Of a stretch of 64,000 bases of DNA, positions 1 to 11,378 are shown one piece after another; position 1 is the first letter of the stretch; every line of letters starts with the position of its first letter. A model generated the notes under the pieces. It worked only from the letters and a program-made list of their open reading frames with translations. It did not search any database and had not been told where the DNA came from. Source of the DNA: Plectranthus barbatus (taxonomy: Eukaryota > Streptophyta > Magnoliopsida > Lamiales > Lamiaceae); assembly GCA_026898455.1 (NCBI GenBank), contig JAPKLW010001582.1, positions 113,701 to 177,700 on the forward strand. Direction: 5' to 3'. The position numbers and the translations under genes are program-made.

Positions 1-117
1 TCAAAAGAATTCCAAAAATGAGGTACAATTTGTCATTTCTTTATATATTAATAGTTCATTTTCAACAACATTTTATGTTAATTATGTATAAAATTTATGT
101 AAATTGTGTTTATTTTA

Positions 118-330
118 TATAGTAAAAAGTTGATGAAGATTTATCAGAAGAAACAACTAATGATTTAGTGGACACAAATGAAGAAATTATCAATTTCAAC
201 ACACCATCAAAGCAAGATTTGGGAAATGAGCATATGAACGATAGTTAAGTGAAGAGGTCACTGATAGATGAGTTTTCATCTAATGTCCCACTCAAGAAAA
301 CAAAAGTGTTCATTAAAAAAGAAAATAAGA
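118..330 (+). pseudogene. possible C-terminal exon of an RPA1-like (replication protein A large subunit-like) gene, degraded
   Basis: A frame following an AG at about 120 reads VDEDLSEETTNDLVDTNEE and then NFNTPSKQD, reaching a stop at about 247. A coding-like segment with PLKKTKVFIKKENKN continues to about 330. The acidic stretch, the TPSK motif and the Lys-rich end resemble the C-terminal tail of RPA1-like proteins carried by plant Helitrons (family knowledge). An internal stop suggests decay. The OB-fold part would lie left of the window. Identification rests on a short, low-complexity tail and is weak; an unrelated acidic/basic protein end is possible. Confidence 0.28.
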
Positions 331-629
331 ATTCAGATGAATTTAGTAGTATTTTTTATCTAATTAATGGTGGATTTGTATTGTTGTAGATGGACCTTTA
401 TTGTATGTTATTTTGTGGGTTCTCAATGTATATTTATGTAACTGTCCATCCATCTATTGAAGAATTCAAATGTATTTTGCGAAAATGTATCATTAACATG
501 AGACTTTTGATGCAGTATTGCTATACATTTACTTACCAAAGGAAGACTTCAAGTTCAAATTAAAGATTTAAATATTAAATTTAAATTATTATAAATAATA
601 TAAAAATATATATACAATTGATAAAATTC

Positions 630-1285
630 TTAGCTTAATCATTTGCAAAACTAATAAAATTTATACAAAAAATAACATGCACGATGAAATAATAAAATTA
701 GCCCATTAAGAATTATGACCCAAAGGACATTATGTAAATATAAAAATAAAGAATATAAATTAAAAAAGAATAAATTAATAATTTCATAAATAACACTTGC
801 CATTTTGACATGATATAATATGATAATACAATAAAAATTCACACAATAATTATGGATTTGGATTAAAATTTATCAAGTTTAAATTATTATTGAATCGATA
901 CACTACAACCACAAAGATTTCATATTATATTTGAATCAAATCCGATACAAATATCATTTTAATAAATTGATAAAAAAAAACTTCTAATTTCGTTCAGTTA
1001 TTCAATAGTTATCAAATTAAATGTATTGTTTTTAATGAATGTGACTTTATTTAATTTAAGTATTATTATTTTAATCTTACTTTTATTATATTTAGAATTA
1101 TGTTCTTATATTTTCTTAGCTTAATCATTTGCAAAACCAATAAAATTTATAAAAAAAAAAATAAACATACACGATAAAATAATAAAGTTAGCCCATTAAG
1201 AATTATGAACCAAAGCCCATTATATAAATATTAAAATAAAGAATATAAATAAAAAAATAAAGTAATAATCTCATAAATAATGCAG
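630..1285 (+). repeat. imperfect direct duplication of about 165 bp
   Basis: The segment starting CTTAGCTTAATCATTTGCAA at about 630 recurs at about 1117 with scattered differences. Both copies run on through GCCCATTAAGAATTATGA and end near 790 and 1285. The roughly 330 bp between the copies is unique AT-rich DNA. This looks like a dispersed repeat or a local duplication; I cannot assign it to a family. Confidence 0.7.
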
Positions 1286-2120
1286 CATATTACAGCAACA
1301 AATAAATAATTAGAAGTAAACAAAAAAAAGTTGGTAGAAACAATGTACCACATTAATATTATTGTGTAGATAAATGTAACTAATAAAAAAATACACATTA
1401 GTCAAGGCTGTCATAAATGCTGCAACACATTTAATGCATGCAGGGAATGAGTATGTCAATATTCTAATAAATTAGAGAACGACTGAACATGAGTACACTC
1501 AGGAGAACTCTGAACAAACAAACAGTCAACAAGGAAGCACAAACACTCAACAAGAAAGAAAGAAAAGCCAAATACAAGATTAGAAGCGGCAGTATCTTTG
1601 AAGAATAAAAAGAAGAAGAATCACAGAGAAGTAGAAGAAGAAAAAAACCAGAACATAAACCAACACATTCAAGGTTTAGCTATGACGCGACTGAAAAAGG
1701 TAAAATCTATAGTAGATAATTCAAGATTGTGTTCCCGATTACTGAGAAACTTGCTGTTCAACAACAAAGGAATAGCAATCAAGATTTACCAGGTAAAACA
1801 CACTCATTCAATATATGATTAATTTGGTTAATTTATTATCTGATGCTGTAAACTTGGCGTCCACCAAAAGTTGCTCAAATACAAATATTAAATAAAAAAC
1901 TCTCGAATTTCAAGTAACACGAAGTTTAACATCTAGAGAGTTTCATCTTCATATAAGACATTAGGTGTACAATTTATTAAATATATTTTAAACTGCCCTT
2001 ATCTACTTCTATAATAATTGTAATAAACATGGCTTATTAACATCATTATTTTAAATTTATATACTGAGACATATAAACACAAATATATTTAACATAAAAT
2101 ATATTATAACAAATTTATGT

Positions 2121-2450
2121 TGATATGTATTTGAATAAATTAGCTTTTCAATCATGATGTGTAGGTATGAGGAAACTCATTGATATGTATTTGAATAAAC
2201 TAGCTTTTGAATCATGATGTGCAGGTATGAGGAAACTCATTGGATCATGTAGTATAAGCAACCAAGATCAACAATGCAAATAAATCAAACATGTACTCGA
2301 CTAATATAAATTATGCTGCAAGATCACCAATAAAACAGAACTTAAAAATTTAATAGTCACTGGTAGTATAATTAAACTAGCTTTTGAATCATGGTGTGCA
2401 GCTATGAGGAAACTCAATGGATCATGCAGTAGTAACAACAAACAACCAAG
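2121..2450 (+). repeat. tandem/dispersed repeat with three copies of a 50-60 bp unit
   Basis: The unit containing GCTTTTGAATCATGATGTG followed by AGGTATGAGGAAACTCAT occurs at about 2121-2180 and, adjacent to it, at 2181-2240. A third copy lies at about 2375-2425. The second and third copies also share the following text (GGATCATG, then AACCAAGATCAA), so a larger unit of about 170-190 bp was duplicated as well. No coding potential is seen. Confidence 0.75.
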
Positions 2451-2565
2451 ATCAATAATGGAGGAAAATCAAACAGGTTTCCAACTATAAACAAATTTAG
2501 AAAACTTTTAGAGGGTTGATTATTATTTATTTTAGTGTTATCATGCATATGTATACAAATGTATA

Positions 2566-3305
2566 TGTAGAGAATTGAATCTTTTATTTCACTCAATGAA
2601 ATATGATATACATACATGTATATATAGAGAGAAAACAAATCTAATCTAGGCTAGATACAAAAGATATAAAAGATATTGTCTAGAATAATATACAAGATAT
2701 AAGATATTACGCGCGAGAAAGTGAAGTCCATGCATCGCGAGAGGTTGAACAACCAATTATGATAGCCATAGATTCTTCCGTGAGGGTGGAGACGAGAAAC
2801 AACTTGATAAGTTGATCACGAGAATACCACTTGGTATATTCTGGATTAGGAGAGACAACACCAGCGGCTGAAGTAATCGTGCGCGATGGGGCAGGAAGCG
2901 ATCCATCGAGGTAGGGTAAAAAATTCTGGGTGATGAGAAGAGGCTCCAATTGTGCATGCCATAGCAAGTAGTTGGAAGAGGTGAGTTTGATTGTCACCAT
3001 GTGTATCATCGTCGACAGCGGAAGGGTGGGCAGTTCACCGGGATCGGCGACGGCAGCCATAATACTCGACGGGAATGTGGAGGAGAAAAGAGACGGTATT
3101 CTCAAGTAAAAAATTAGGGTTTTGCCAAGGTTTGGCTGATACCATGTAGAGAATTGAATCTTTTATTTCACTCAATGAAATATGATATACATACATGTAT
3201 ATATAGAGAGAAAACAAATCTAATCTAGGCTAGATACAAAAGATATAAAAGATATCGTCTAGAATAATATACAAGATATAAGATATTATAGAATATATCT
3301 CAAGA
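2566..3305 (-). mobile_element. internally deleted LTR retrotransposon (Copia-like), gag stub between LTRs
   Basis: A 144-bp sequence at 2566-2709 is repeated directly at 3145-3288. Read on the minus strand, the right copy is followed at once by TGGTATCAGCC, a close match to the initiator-tRNA-Met primer binding site, so the element runs right to left. Next comes a leader and a gag start (ATG at 3058-3060). Gag is cut at 2709, where the left LTR begins. A candidate 5-bp target duplication, GTATA, lies at 2561-2565 and 3306-3310. That would make the right LTR 161 bp and the left LTR truncated at its outer (minus-strand 5') part. The LTR start would then be a non-canonical TCTT, so the duplication is tentative. 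Confidence 0.7.
2710..3060 (-). pseudogene. N-terminal fragment of a Copia gag polyprotein
   Basis: From the ATG at 3058-3060 the frame encodes about 117 residues beginning MAAVADPGELP. It includes IKLTSSNYLLWHAQLEPLL and FLPYLDGSLP, the typical start of plant Copia gag domains (DUF4219/UBN2-like), which package element RNA. The frame runs into the left LTR without nucleic-acid-binding knuckle, protease or polymerase parts, so it is a truncated remnant. The element would need proteins supplied in trans. Confidence 0.75.
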
Positions 3306-3310
3306 GTATA

Positions 3311-5860
3311 TAAATATACATTCTTTTAATAAACATAGTAATATTATTTTGTATTTGAATAAATTAGTTTTAATCATGAATTCACAACAATAATCACAAA
3401 TTCATAATATATCTTAAAAAATTATTTTACAAGAGAACTAAAAAAAGCATCAAAATTGGTGAACAAAAATAGTCGAACTAAAAATTAAAAAAAATTGATA
3501 TATTTATACAAAAAATACTATTAAAAAAATTATTCCACTCATTATAATGACATAAATTGAGGTAGCATAATTTTACACGTGAAAAAAAAGTAATTTAACA
3601 AAATTTTATGATATTTGTCAATTGAATATTCTGACAAATGACAATTAAATTCTGGAAAGAACACAAGTGGTACATGTGTTTCTGTATAATTGACAAAAGT
3701 TCATATGAACTTATAATTTATGCATACATATCTATGTGTTGCCACATAAAAATGATAATTTTTTTTCAAACCAAAATTGTTGAACTCACAATTTAATATT
3801 TGAATATAAGAACAAAAAAATAAATTAGCTTTAGCAAAGAAATTAATCTAATTATTTTAAATATTTTAATAAATAAAAAATACTAAATAGTTATATAACA
3901 ACACTTTCAGACAGCAAAATACTTAAAATTTTATATTTTACTACAATTAATATATAAGAAAAGACATAGGAGATTAATTGTAGACATCCTAAGACTTTCG
4001 TATACAATACTAACAATTTGAAAATAATGTTGATATTTATGGATCATACCTGATTGCAGCATTTTAATATAATTTCTTATATATATTCGTGGAGGGATTT
4101 TGAGATTGTCAAATAAATGAGGGAGTTCTCGGAGGAGGTGTCTACTTATCTTCCAAGAAAAGAGTAAGCTTCGACAGTCATCATGCCTTGAGCGCTAAAA
4201 AAAAAAAAACTCCATAAATGAAAGGAATATAGATCCTGTCCGTAGGAAAAATTGACTACATGTAATTTTCACTAAATGTATATATACCTATATGTATGGC
4301 ACGTCCTTTGTTTAGGATCAACATAATTATTAATAGAAAGAACTGTTGCAGGCTAGGTGAGACAGACATATATATTTATGATATTCTATTTAGAAAGTCG
4401 CAATAACAATCAAATAACCCAAGTAAAATGAGCCTTTTAACCCGAGATAAAATATGCGGCGTGAAAATCTTAAATTATTGATAAATTAGGTGAATTTCCT
4501 TGAAAAATATGCAGCAACAAAGCTCATTTGCAGCATAAACGGATTTTTAGGCTGTAAAATAATATGTATAAAAAAGTCAAAAAATAAATTACCGAACAAA
4601 TAAAGTTTCAACAGAGTGTTTGAGCTAGATCTGTCTGATCTATGCTGCACTTTAGTCCATCTGACTTTAGATCTGATAAAAACAATGAATATAATCAGGT
4701 CGGCCCTGTAAATTTTGGGCGAAGGAAAATTTGGTGTCTCTTATTTAAATTAAATAATTAAAAAATTATTAATAAAATATAATATAAAATAAATTTTAAA
4801 ATTATCTATTCTATTTAAAATTACAAAATTTATTCAAAAATGTCTTATAACAAAAAATTCGAGTCCTTCACAACTTCACAACCATATTATGGATTTCACT
4901 TAATTTTTTTTAAACAAGTTTTTTGAGATTTTTTTCATCACCTCTTTTCTTTTTTCTTTTTCCAAGAACAAGATAAATGTTTTTTTAGCTGAAGAAGAAC
5001 AATTAACATAATTACAAAACAAAAGAAATCAAACAAATTAAAAACTAAAACCAGTATGGATTTTTTTTTTAAATTTAAAAAAATAAAGAAAAGACCTAGG
5101 AAATTCTGTAAATGCAGCAAAAAAAATATGATAGCATTTAAAAAGAATTGCACAACATTATGATCAAAAAATAATTCACATCAAAGACAATATTTGTTTT
5201 AAAAAAAATTAAGAACTACCTTATCAACTTGTTGTTAGTTGTTATTTACTAAAAATTCGTTTGTAATTTGTATGATATTGAAAAATAAAAAGAGATAAAA
5301 GAACTAGAGAAGCAATGGAAAAATGAAGAGGCAGCAGTCGCTTCGTATTCTACGAGAGAGGCTGACGTTTTGGTTGCCATATTATGTTAGGAATAATATA
5401 AATTCTAATATCTTAATTCATATCTAGAATACATTTTAATATTTTATTTTTAATATAGTTTTAGCTAAATATCTTTATTAAGTTAAATATTAAATTTTTT
5501 ATTTTATATTCTTGTAAATGGTGCCCTATACTAAGATAAATTAATAGCATAATATTACTACTATTATATATTTTTTTTTGAAAAATGGTGCTCCTTCATT
5601 CAGAGATCCCGGTGCGGCGGACCTCTCGTACGACCTCAAAGCCGCCACTGAATATAACTTAGATCTGGAGATTGTGCGGTTTGATTGTACGAAAAAAAAC
5701 TCCATTGGTTAGCTGGAAAATAATCACGAAACCAAGATGGACATATACATATATAATCATGAGATATATTTATTTTATATCTTTATTTTATCTCAAAATT
5801 AACATTTGTGAACTACATGTGACATCAATGGTTCATCATCTCCATTACTAAGTCACTTAT
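3311..5860. other. AT-rich intergenic DNA, no supported gene
   Basis: Only short chance ORFs in A/T-rich sequence, with several homopolymer runs (for example poly-A near 4200 and poly-T near 5060). A small GC-richer island at about 5600-5690 stands out by base composition and reads GAADLSYDLKAATEYNLDLE in one frame, but I recognise no family. The 5' end of the Helitron that follows probably lies at the right of this stretch and could not be placed. Confidence 0.6.
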
Positions 5861-7475
5861 GAAGAAACCGCAAATAATAAACATATTGAGGAATTGATTC
5901 CTAGAAGATTGCATGTGGCCAAGGTGAATGTAAATGCCAGAATATTAATTATATACTACATTCATTCATTTTTTACACGTTGTTTTTTAATTGAGTACAT
6001 GCACAGAATTTTAGTACAATAAGTTCTTTTATGGGTTTTTTTTTATCCGAGTCTCCTTTTATAAGTGTAGTTTTGATTGTTTGTTTTTTCTAACAGATAA
6101 TTTGAACATTCCATTGTGCAAAAGGAGGCGTATTACTTTGCAGTCTAAATCAGGATTGAGTGGTACACTAAACAATAAATACATGTATCATTTCAAAAGT
6201 AACAAATATATTGTATCTATATACAAATTCTTTTATATTTAATATATCATTTTATTTTGCAGTCCCAGCAAACAAAATTGAATCATCGATTATTCAATAT
6301 AATTTGCAAAATAGTGTCTCAAATAATCTGAATTCTGCTTGGAGTAGTAATTCAAATATTGACATGTCAAAAACCATAGATTTGACTACTGATGATGAAA
6401 TTGAGTTGCATGGATCACAATATCAAATATTACAAGAACGCGATGTGGGGGCAACTCAATTCTCCACGAATAATGTCAATCCAGAAATTATAGATTTGGA
6501 TGACAGTAAGTTTCCTTAACTTCTTTGTACCTGAATTTAATATTTTGGTATTTTTAACTGTTCTAACATTTTGTATAGCTACTCATGCACGTAATTCAAA
6601 TGTAGGTGAAGTCGACAATAATGTATTATTTTTTATTGATCCATGTGGTATGTTTAATTTTATTTTGGTTAAATAATTAAAATTTTATAATTTCTTAACG
6701 GTTGAATAGTAATAATATACATATATTTTGATAATTTTTTATTGTAGAATATTGGGATATTGGTGATCCAATTCATACTGGCAAATACCATGGGACGTTC
6801 TTTTGGTATGATGAACGCACACGCAAAGATTATAATATCAAAGATCCACTTATTCATTATGTTGCACAAATGGAAAAATCAAACTTCCTCATAGAAAAAG
6901 ACCTCCGAAGATTTTGGAGGATTTGATTTTCGGAAATGATGAAAAGAGCAAGCATTTTTAAGCAAATATTCGGTCATATAATAGTATATTTTATTTTACT
7001 TCAATGAAAGGAACGATTGATGCAAACTTGAACAATGGAAGATCGCCACCAGTCTTTGGATGCATGGGCAAAATTATCATTCTATTGGAAGTTTGCTACC
7101 AATAGAAGATGTCCACCAAAGTTTGCACAACTATACATATATGACATCGATAATGAAATCGCAAATAGAATGTTCAGTGTTCAGTTAGTATTCCATTTCT
7201 TTTATTATTTTTAAATTGTTATTTATAAAATTTAAATATTTTTTTTCAGACAACAAAATAATTTGAATACACTGCATGCGGAGATTGTGAAAGATATCAA
7301 AGAAATGTTAGATGTGCATAACGTATCGGTAATGTTATTTTGAATGGCTAAAGAAAAACTTGCAGAGCCCGGATGTTCAACCATCAAGCTAAGATTGATT
7401 GGAAGAAGAGGAAAAGATGGTCGACAATATAATTTACCATTAGTTGTAGGAGATTTTGATGTATTTTTGGGAGAA

Positions 7476-7482
<7 letters not shown>
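5861..7482 (+). pseudogene. Helitron Rep/helicase-like protein, N-terminal part (disrupted)
   Basis: Coding-like exons can be followed: ETANNKHIEELIPRRLHVAK ending at a GT near 5924; a basic exon (PLCKRRRITLQSKSGLS, about 6098-6161); the exon at about 6262-6505 with IDLTTDDEIELHG; one with THARNSNVGEVDNNVLFFID; then WDIGDPIHTGKYHGTFFWYD near 6755-6815. The last is a degenerate match to the conserved N-terminal block of plant Helitron proteins. Downstream the conserved text continues in changing frames with a stop near 6925 and another near 6960. Intact text resumes at IKLRLIGRRGKDGRQYNL and GDFDVFLGERD, where it is cut at 7482 by another Helitron. Exon limits are approximate. Confidence 0.7.

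Positions 7483-7532
<50 letters not shown>
7483..7532. repeat. (TA)n microsatellite at the inner Helitron 5' end
   Basis: An uninterrupted TA run of about 48 bp. It begins at the insertion junction, so it is either part of the Helitron 5' end that has expanded or slippage at the junction. Shorter TA runs recur at about 7705-7720 and 7933-7960, each near a copy of the adjacent ATTAAAATAAGA-type text or its remnant. Confidence 0.85.
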
Positions 7533-7534
<2 letters not shown>

Positions 7535-7935
7535 TAAGATTGGAGGGCATAATTGTAAAATCGTAGTTTTAATAATGATTTATTAATTGAATTATTAAGT
7601 TCATTCATTATAAAGTCATAAATACCTGATTATATTTACTCAAAAAAATTGATTGTATTTTAGTGTATATAAAATTAAATCTTATAGAATATATATTTCA
7701 TGATTATATATATATATATTAAAATAAGACTGGAGAGTATAAAATATAAAATCACACATACACTTATAGTCAATTAATAGAACTATTAATGAATTTTATT
7801 CATTGATATAAAATGATAATATATTTAAATTCTAAAAAAAACTAATTGTATTTTTAATATAAGAAATTTTAAACAATATATTATAAATTTTATTTTAGAT
7901 TTTTCTTTTATATTTTATGTATTTCATGATTCAAT
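7528..7935 (+). repeat. two tandem ~190-bp units in the inner Helitron
   Basis: The text ATTAAAATAAGATTGGAGGG at about 7527 recurs as ATTAAAATAAGACTGGAGAG at about 7718, each following a TA run. Both units end with similar text (TATATTTCATGATTATATAT and TGTATTTCATGATTCAATAT). The units are diverged, AT-rich and non-coding. They may be duplicated Helitron 5' ends or tandem subterminal repeats. Confidence 0.6.
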
Positions 7936-9500
7936 ATATATATATATATATATATATATTATTTTAATTTAGATCATATCAACATTTTCATTCAATATGT
8001 ATAATTTCATTATGATTATTTTATGAAAATTATCCATGAAATAGAGTACAAACTTACACTAAAAATAATATTAAAAGAATCAAAATTTTATTTTTCATGA
8101 CATTTATCTAAAGATTTGTGAAAATAAATAATTATATTACTTAATTTATCTATCAATCAATCTTATATCATTTCGCAATTTCTTTTTATATGTAATGTTA
8201 GAATATTTTAAATCAAATATGAAAATACGGTAAATAAACATAAAACTAATTATTTGAATGCATTAAAACTCAAAATGTATTGAAATATAAAGTTGTACAA
8301 TAAAATAAAAGATGAAAAAATTAGAATATTGTTATAGTTTTAAGATAAAATAAAATAATAGATTATTTTTAAAGGTCAAGTTATATGTTCAAATAATCAA
8401 ATGAAACAAAAAATGAGAAAAAATAGTATGTCATAATATAGATAAAATAAATTAAAATGTGAAATATTAGGATGTGAGACTACTGTTGCAAAAATTAATG
8501 TGTGACACTATATTGTAAATAAATAAAATTTTAAAACTTTTAAAATGTCACGTTACAAAACAGAAATAAAATAAGAAATAATATTAATGTTTCAAGATTA
8601 CAAACAAAAGTGAAATAGATTATTATACGTTGTTTAATGAGAGAAAAATATGTTTCAAAAGCAAGTGTTCAACCACCACCTATTAAAAAAAATTATTCGA
8701 AGTGATTGTAAACTGAAACTAATTTCCTTAATTTGTGGTGAATGTATTGAAATAATATAACACGTTTTACTTATAGTAAACAATTGCAAAAAAATAGTTG
8801 TTGATTCACAAGTTAGGTTGTGCATCCATTCTCCGACTTAAAATAATCAATTAAAGTAATTATGTTTGAAAAATATTAAGGTGATATACCCTACATTTGA
8901 ATAGATATGTTCTTATTATTGCATTAAAAATTGAAAAGTTTGAAATACATGTGAGTTTGCAAATATTTATTTTACCGTTAAACAAATTATTTTGGAAGTG
9001 TGCAATCAATTAAAGGATAAGGTGCATCAAAGAAAAAAAATTGACAATTAAGTGAAATAAAGAGGAAAAATAAAAAATGAATTAAGTCGAAAGTATAAGA
9101 ATTGAAACATTATGTTATGTTATCGTCAGAGTGGAAACATTGTTTCGTACTGATAAACACAAATGATAAAGTTACTTTGACTTTAAGATTTGAATTTACA
9201 AATAAAAAACAATATGATGCTAATATGAATCAGAATGAGGTATGTACTATTTACGACCAAACAAAATACTGACCAATATCATTGAGAGAACTGTATATGG
9301 ATATCAAAATTACTATTAATGAAGCACAAGAGTCATCACCATAATGTGATATCCTAATTTGATTGAAGTCATTAAAGAGCTAACAAAAGGGAGATTGCGT
9401 GTATAAAATTTTAATATATGTGAGAGTAGTAAATCAAATTGTATGTTAGATATACATAAAGCATGCATCAATGTATGTAGTTAAATTTAATTATGTGTCC
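7936..9500. other. AT-rich interior of the inner Helitron, no gene seen
   Basis: No ORF of note and no recognisable domain on either strand. Base composition is strongly AT-biased throughout, as expected for a non-autonomous Helitron interior. I see no captured gene fragment. Confidence 0.6.
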
Positions 9501-9640
9501 CTTCGCTTGGGGTGTAGTAGCTAAAGCACTTTGCCTGTGCTTGAGAGACCACAAGTTCAAGCTTTTCCGTGGACATCTGGGTGTGTGAGTGAGTATGTGT
9601 GTTTAAAAATTAATGTATACACATTCAAAAAATAATAATA
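9501..9640 (+). mobile_element. SINE-like (tRNA-derived) fragment
   Basis: A short GC-richer island in AT-rich DNA has an A-box-like TAGCTAAAG at about 9518 and a B-box-like GTTCAAGCT at about 9554. The roughly 35 bp between them is compatible with an internal RNA polymerase III promoter. The surrounding text (TTGCCTGTGCTTGAGAGACC) is the kind seen in tRNA-related plant SINE heads. The downstream part is GT-rich, then an A/AAT-rich stretch that could be the SINE tail. No flanking duplication was found, so ends are approximate. Confidence 0.45.
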
Positions 9641-10163
9641 ATGATGTAACAAATAATATTTATCATTCATCAATTATGAAAGTTTCTTTTAAAGAAATGG
9701 AAAAAAGGTGAATTAATTGGTCAAAAACTTAAAACTTTTCAATAATAACATTTTAAAATTTCTCACATACTAATCAATATTGAAAATTGTTTAGCATTAT
9801 AATTATAAATTATGAAATGAAATTCATCATATTAAGAAAATAATATAAAAGTCTCGATTTAGGAGCACAAGTGGTTAAATATTTTGTAAACGATTGATTG
9901 ATCATATTTTTTAGTTGCTTCAAAACACCCATTCTCCAATTAAATAGTATGCCTCAATTAAAAAAAATTAAATAATCAATAAAAATTGTTCAAATTAAAA
10001 ACTTACATTTATTCTTAGAAAATAAAATTTAAAAGTAAATATAATATGATATATACATATTCGTGTTATCATATAGTTTTGTAGTTTAGGGATTTAGATG
10101 TCTATTTTATTTGCCTATTAATAAAATATTAAATTTAATATTACGATATAAATAATTGTAGTT

Positions 10164-10191
10164 CCCACGCATCGCGTGGGTGAAATACTAG
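10164..10191 (+). repeat. Helitron 3' terminal hairpin with CTAG end
   Basis: A perfect 7-bp GC-rich stem with loop ATC, a 7-nt spacer TGAAATA and CTAG followed by T. Helitron transposases are thought to use this hairpin as the termination signal of strand transfer. The outer element has a related terminus (26466-26486) with spacer CTAAAATA and CTAA, so the two elements probably belong to related families. Confidence 0.88.
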
Positions 10192-11378
10192 TTATTATAG
10201 AAACAAAATCAGGACACTTGAAACGCATAAATGAGCTTCATGCATCATATCTTGCTTTGCAATATCCATTGTTATTCCCTATGGAGAGGATGGATACTGA
10301 GAGGACATTCCATATTCAGAGTCATTTGCCAGATCTAACAATGGACGGAAAAGAGCCAATTTCAGAGAATTCTTTGCTTATCTTCTGCATGGAAGACAAA
10401 ATGAGCCCTTGAACATTGTGTCATCAAAGAGATTATTCCAACAATTTATTGTGGATGCATAACAATGGTTGAATCAAATAGATTGACATATGTGCGCACA
10501 CACCAAAAACAATTACGCGCAGATATGTATAAGGGCTTAACAGATGCGGTTTTGAGGGGTGAGACTGATCCAACAAGACAAGGAAAGCGTATTATATTGC
10601 CATCTTCATTTAATGGTGGAGCTCGATACATGATTCAGAATTACCAAAATGCAATGACGATTTGTAGTTGGACAGGATACCCTAATTTATTCATTACATT
10701 TACGTGTAATCCCAAACGGTCATAAATTGTAAGACATTGTGAGAGCAAGACTTTGAAACCAGAAGATTATCCAAACATCATTGCCAGAGTTTTCAAAATT
10801 AAGTTGGACAACTTAATAAAGGATTTGAGGCATAATAAAGTATTTGGGAAAGTTGTGGCAGGTAATTATTATTTGTTGTTGAACATAACTTAAAGTTTTC
10901 ATCTTTAAATTTGATTTTATAAGATTTTAAATTATTGTTGTATTATTTTGCAGTTGTTTACACAGTTGAGTTTCAAAAGCGTGATTTACCACACGCTCAT
11001 ATACTACTCTTCCTAAGCAAAGAGGACAAGTATCCGACTGTTGAAGATATTGATAAAATCATTTCGGCAGAAATTCCAGATAAAGAAATTGATGCAAAGT
11101 ACTATCAGTCCGTGTAAGATTTATGATACATGGTCCATGTGATACTGGCAACAAAAACTCTCCATGTATGTCGAACAATCGTTGCATGAATTTTTTTTCA
11201 AAAAAAGTTGTTGCTTTAACGACGACTGATGAAGATGGTTATCCAGTTTATAGACGAAGAGATAATAGACGATTTGATGAAAAAAATGGTGTGCCTTTGG
11301 ATAATAGATATGTTGTTCCACATAATCGATATCTTCTTATGAAATATGGTGGACACATCAATGTTGAATGGTGCAATC
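10192..11378 (+). pseudogene. Helitron Rep catalytic region (Helitron_like_N), disrupted
   Basis: Coding text resumes right after the inner Helitron with IIETKSGHLKRINELHASYL and YPLLFPMERMD. It then changes frame near 10330-10410, and runs on as MVESNRLTYVRTHQKQLRAD, LPSSFNGGARYMIQNYQNAM and GYPNLFITFTCNP up to about 10725. A 1-nt shift follows; the next text includes KTLKPEDYPNIIARVFKIKL. An apparent intron (about 10861-10953) leads to VYTVEFQKRDLPHAHILLFL, which carries the HUH metal-binding motif (HAH, about 10999-11007). A further frame change near 11117 leads to MIHGPCDTGNKNSPCM and YVVPHNRYLLMKYGGHINVE. The text is cut at 11378 by the Copia element and continues at 22430. The frame changes mean no functional product. 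Confidence 0.82.

Larger units (their letters stand above)
331..2565. other. AT-rich intergenic DNA, no supported gene
   Basis: Very AT-rich sequence with only short chance ORFs. The ORF at 1598-1822 is Lys/Asn-rich, has no recognisable motif and I do not support it. The stretch holds a dispersed direct duplication (about 630-790 and 1117-1285) and a tandem repeat block (about 2121-2450), listed separately. Confidence 0.7.
7483..10191 (+). mobile_element. non-autonomous Helitron inserted in the Rep coding sequence of the outer Helitron
   Basis: The right end is a textbook Helitron terminus. CCCACGC (10164-10170) and GCGTGGG (10174-10180) form a perfect 7-bp stem with a 3-nt loop; 7 nt further is CTAG (10188-10191), followed by host T. 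The left end falls in a (TA)n run after host A7482. Removing the insert joins codons for GERDI to IIETKSG, the continuous conserved Rep text, so insertion between A and T is exact. The usual 5' TC is masked or lost in the TA run. The 2.7 kb interior has no Rep or helicase, so it depends on another copy. It holds two related ~190-bp units near the 5' end and a SINE-like piece. Confidence 0.85.

Noticed and set aside
1598..1822. 74-residue Lys/Asn-rich frame in AT-rich DNA
   Set aside because: Low complexity, no motif, no splice or promoter context; the length is expected by chance here.
5598..5690. GC-rich island as a captured gene exon
   Set aside because: Only ~90 bp, no recognised protein and no splice sites that lead anywhere.
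9517..9563. Candidate tRNA gene
   Set aside because: A- and B-box-like motifs are present but no cloverleaf arms or anticodon stem can be drawn; kept only as SINE-like.
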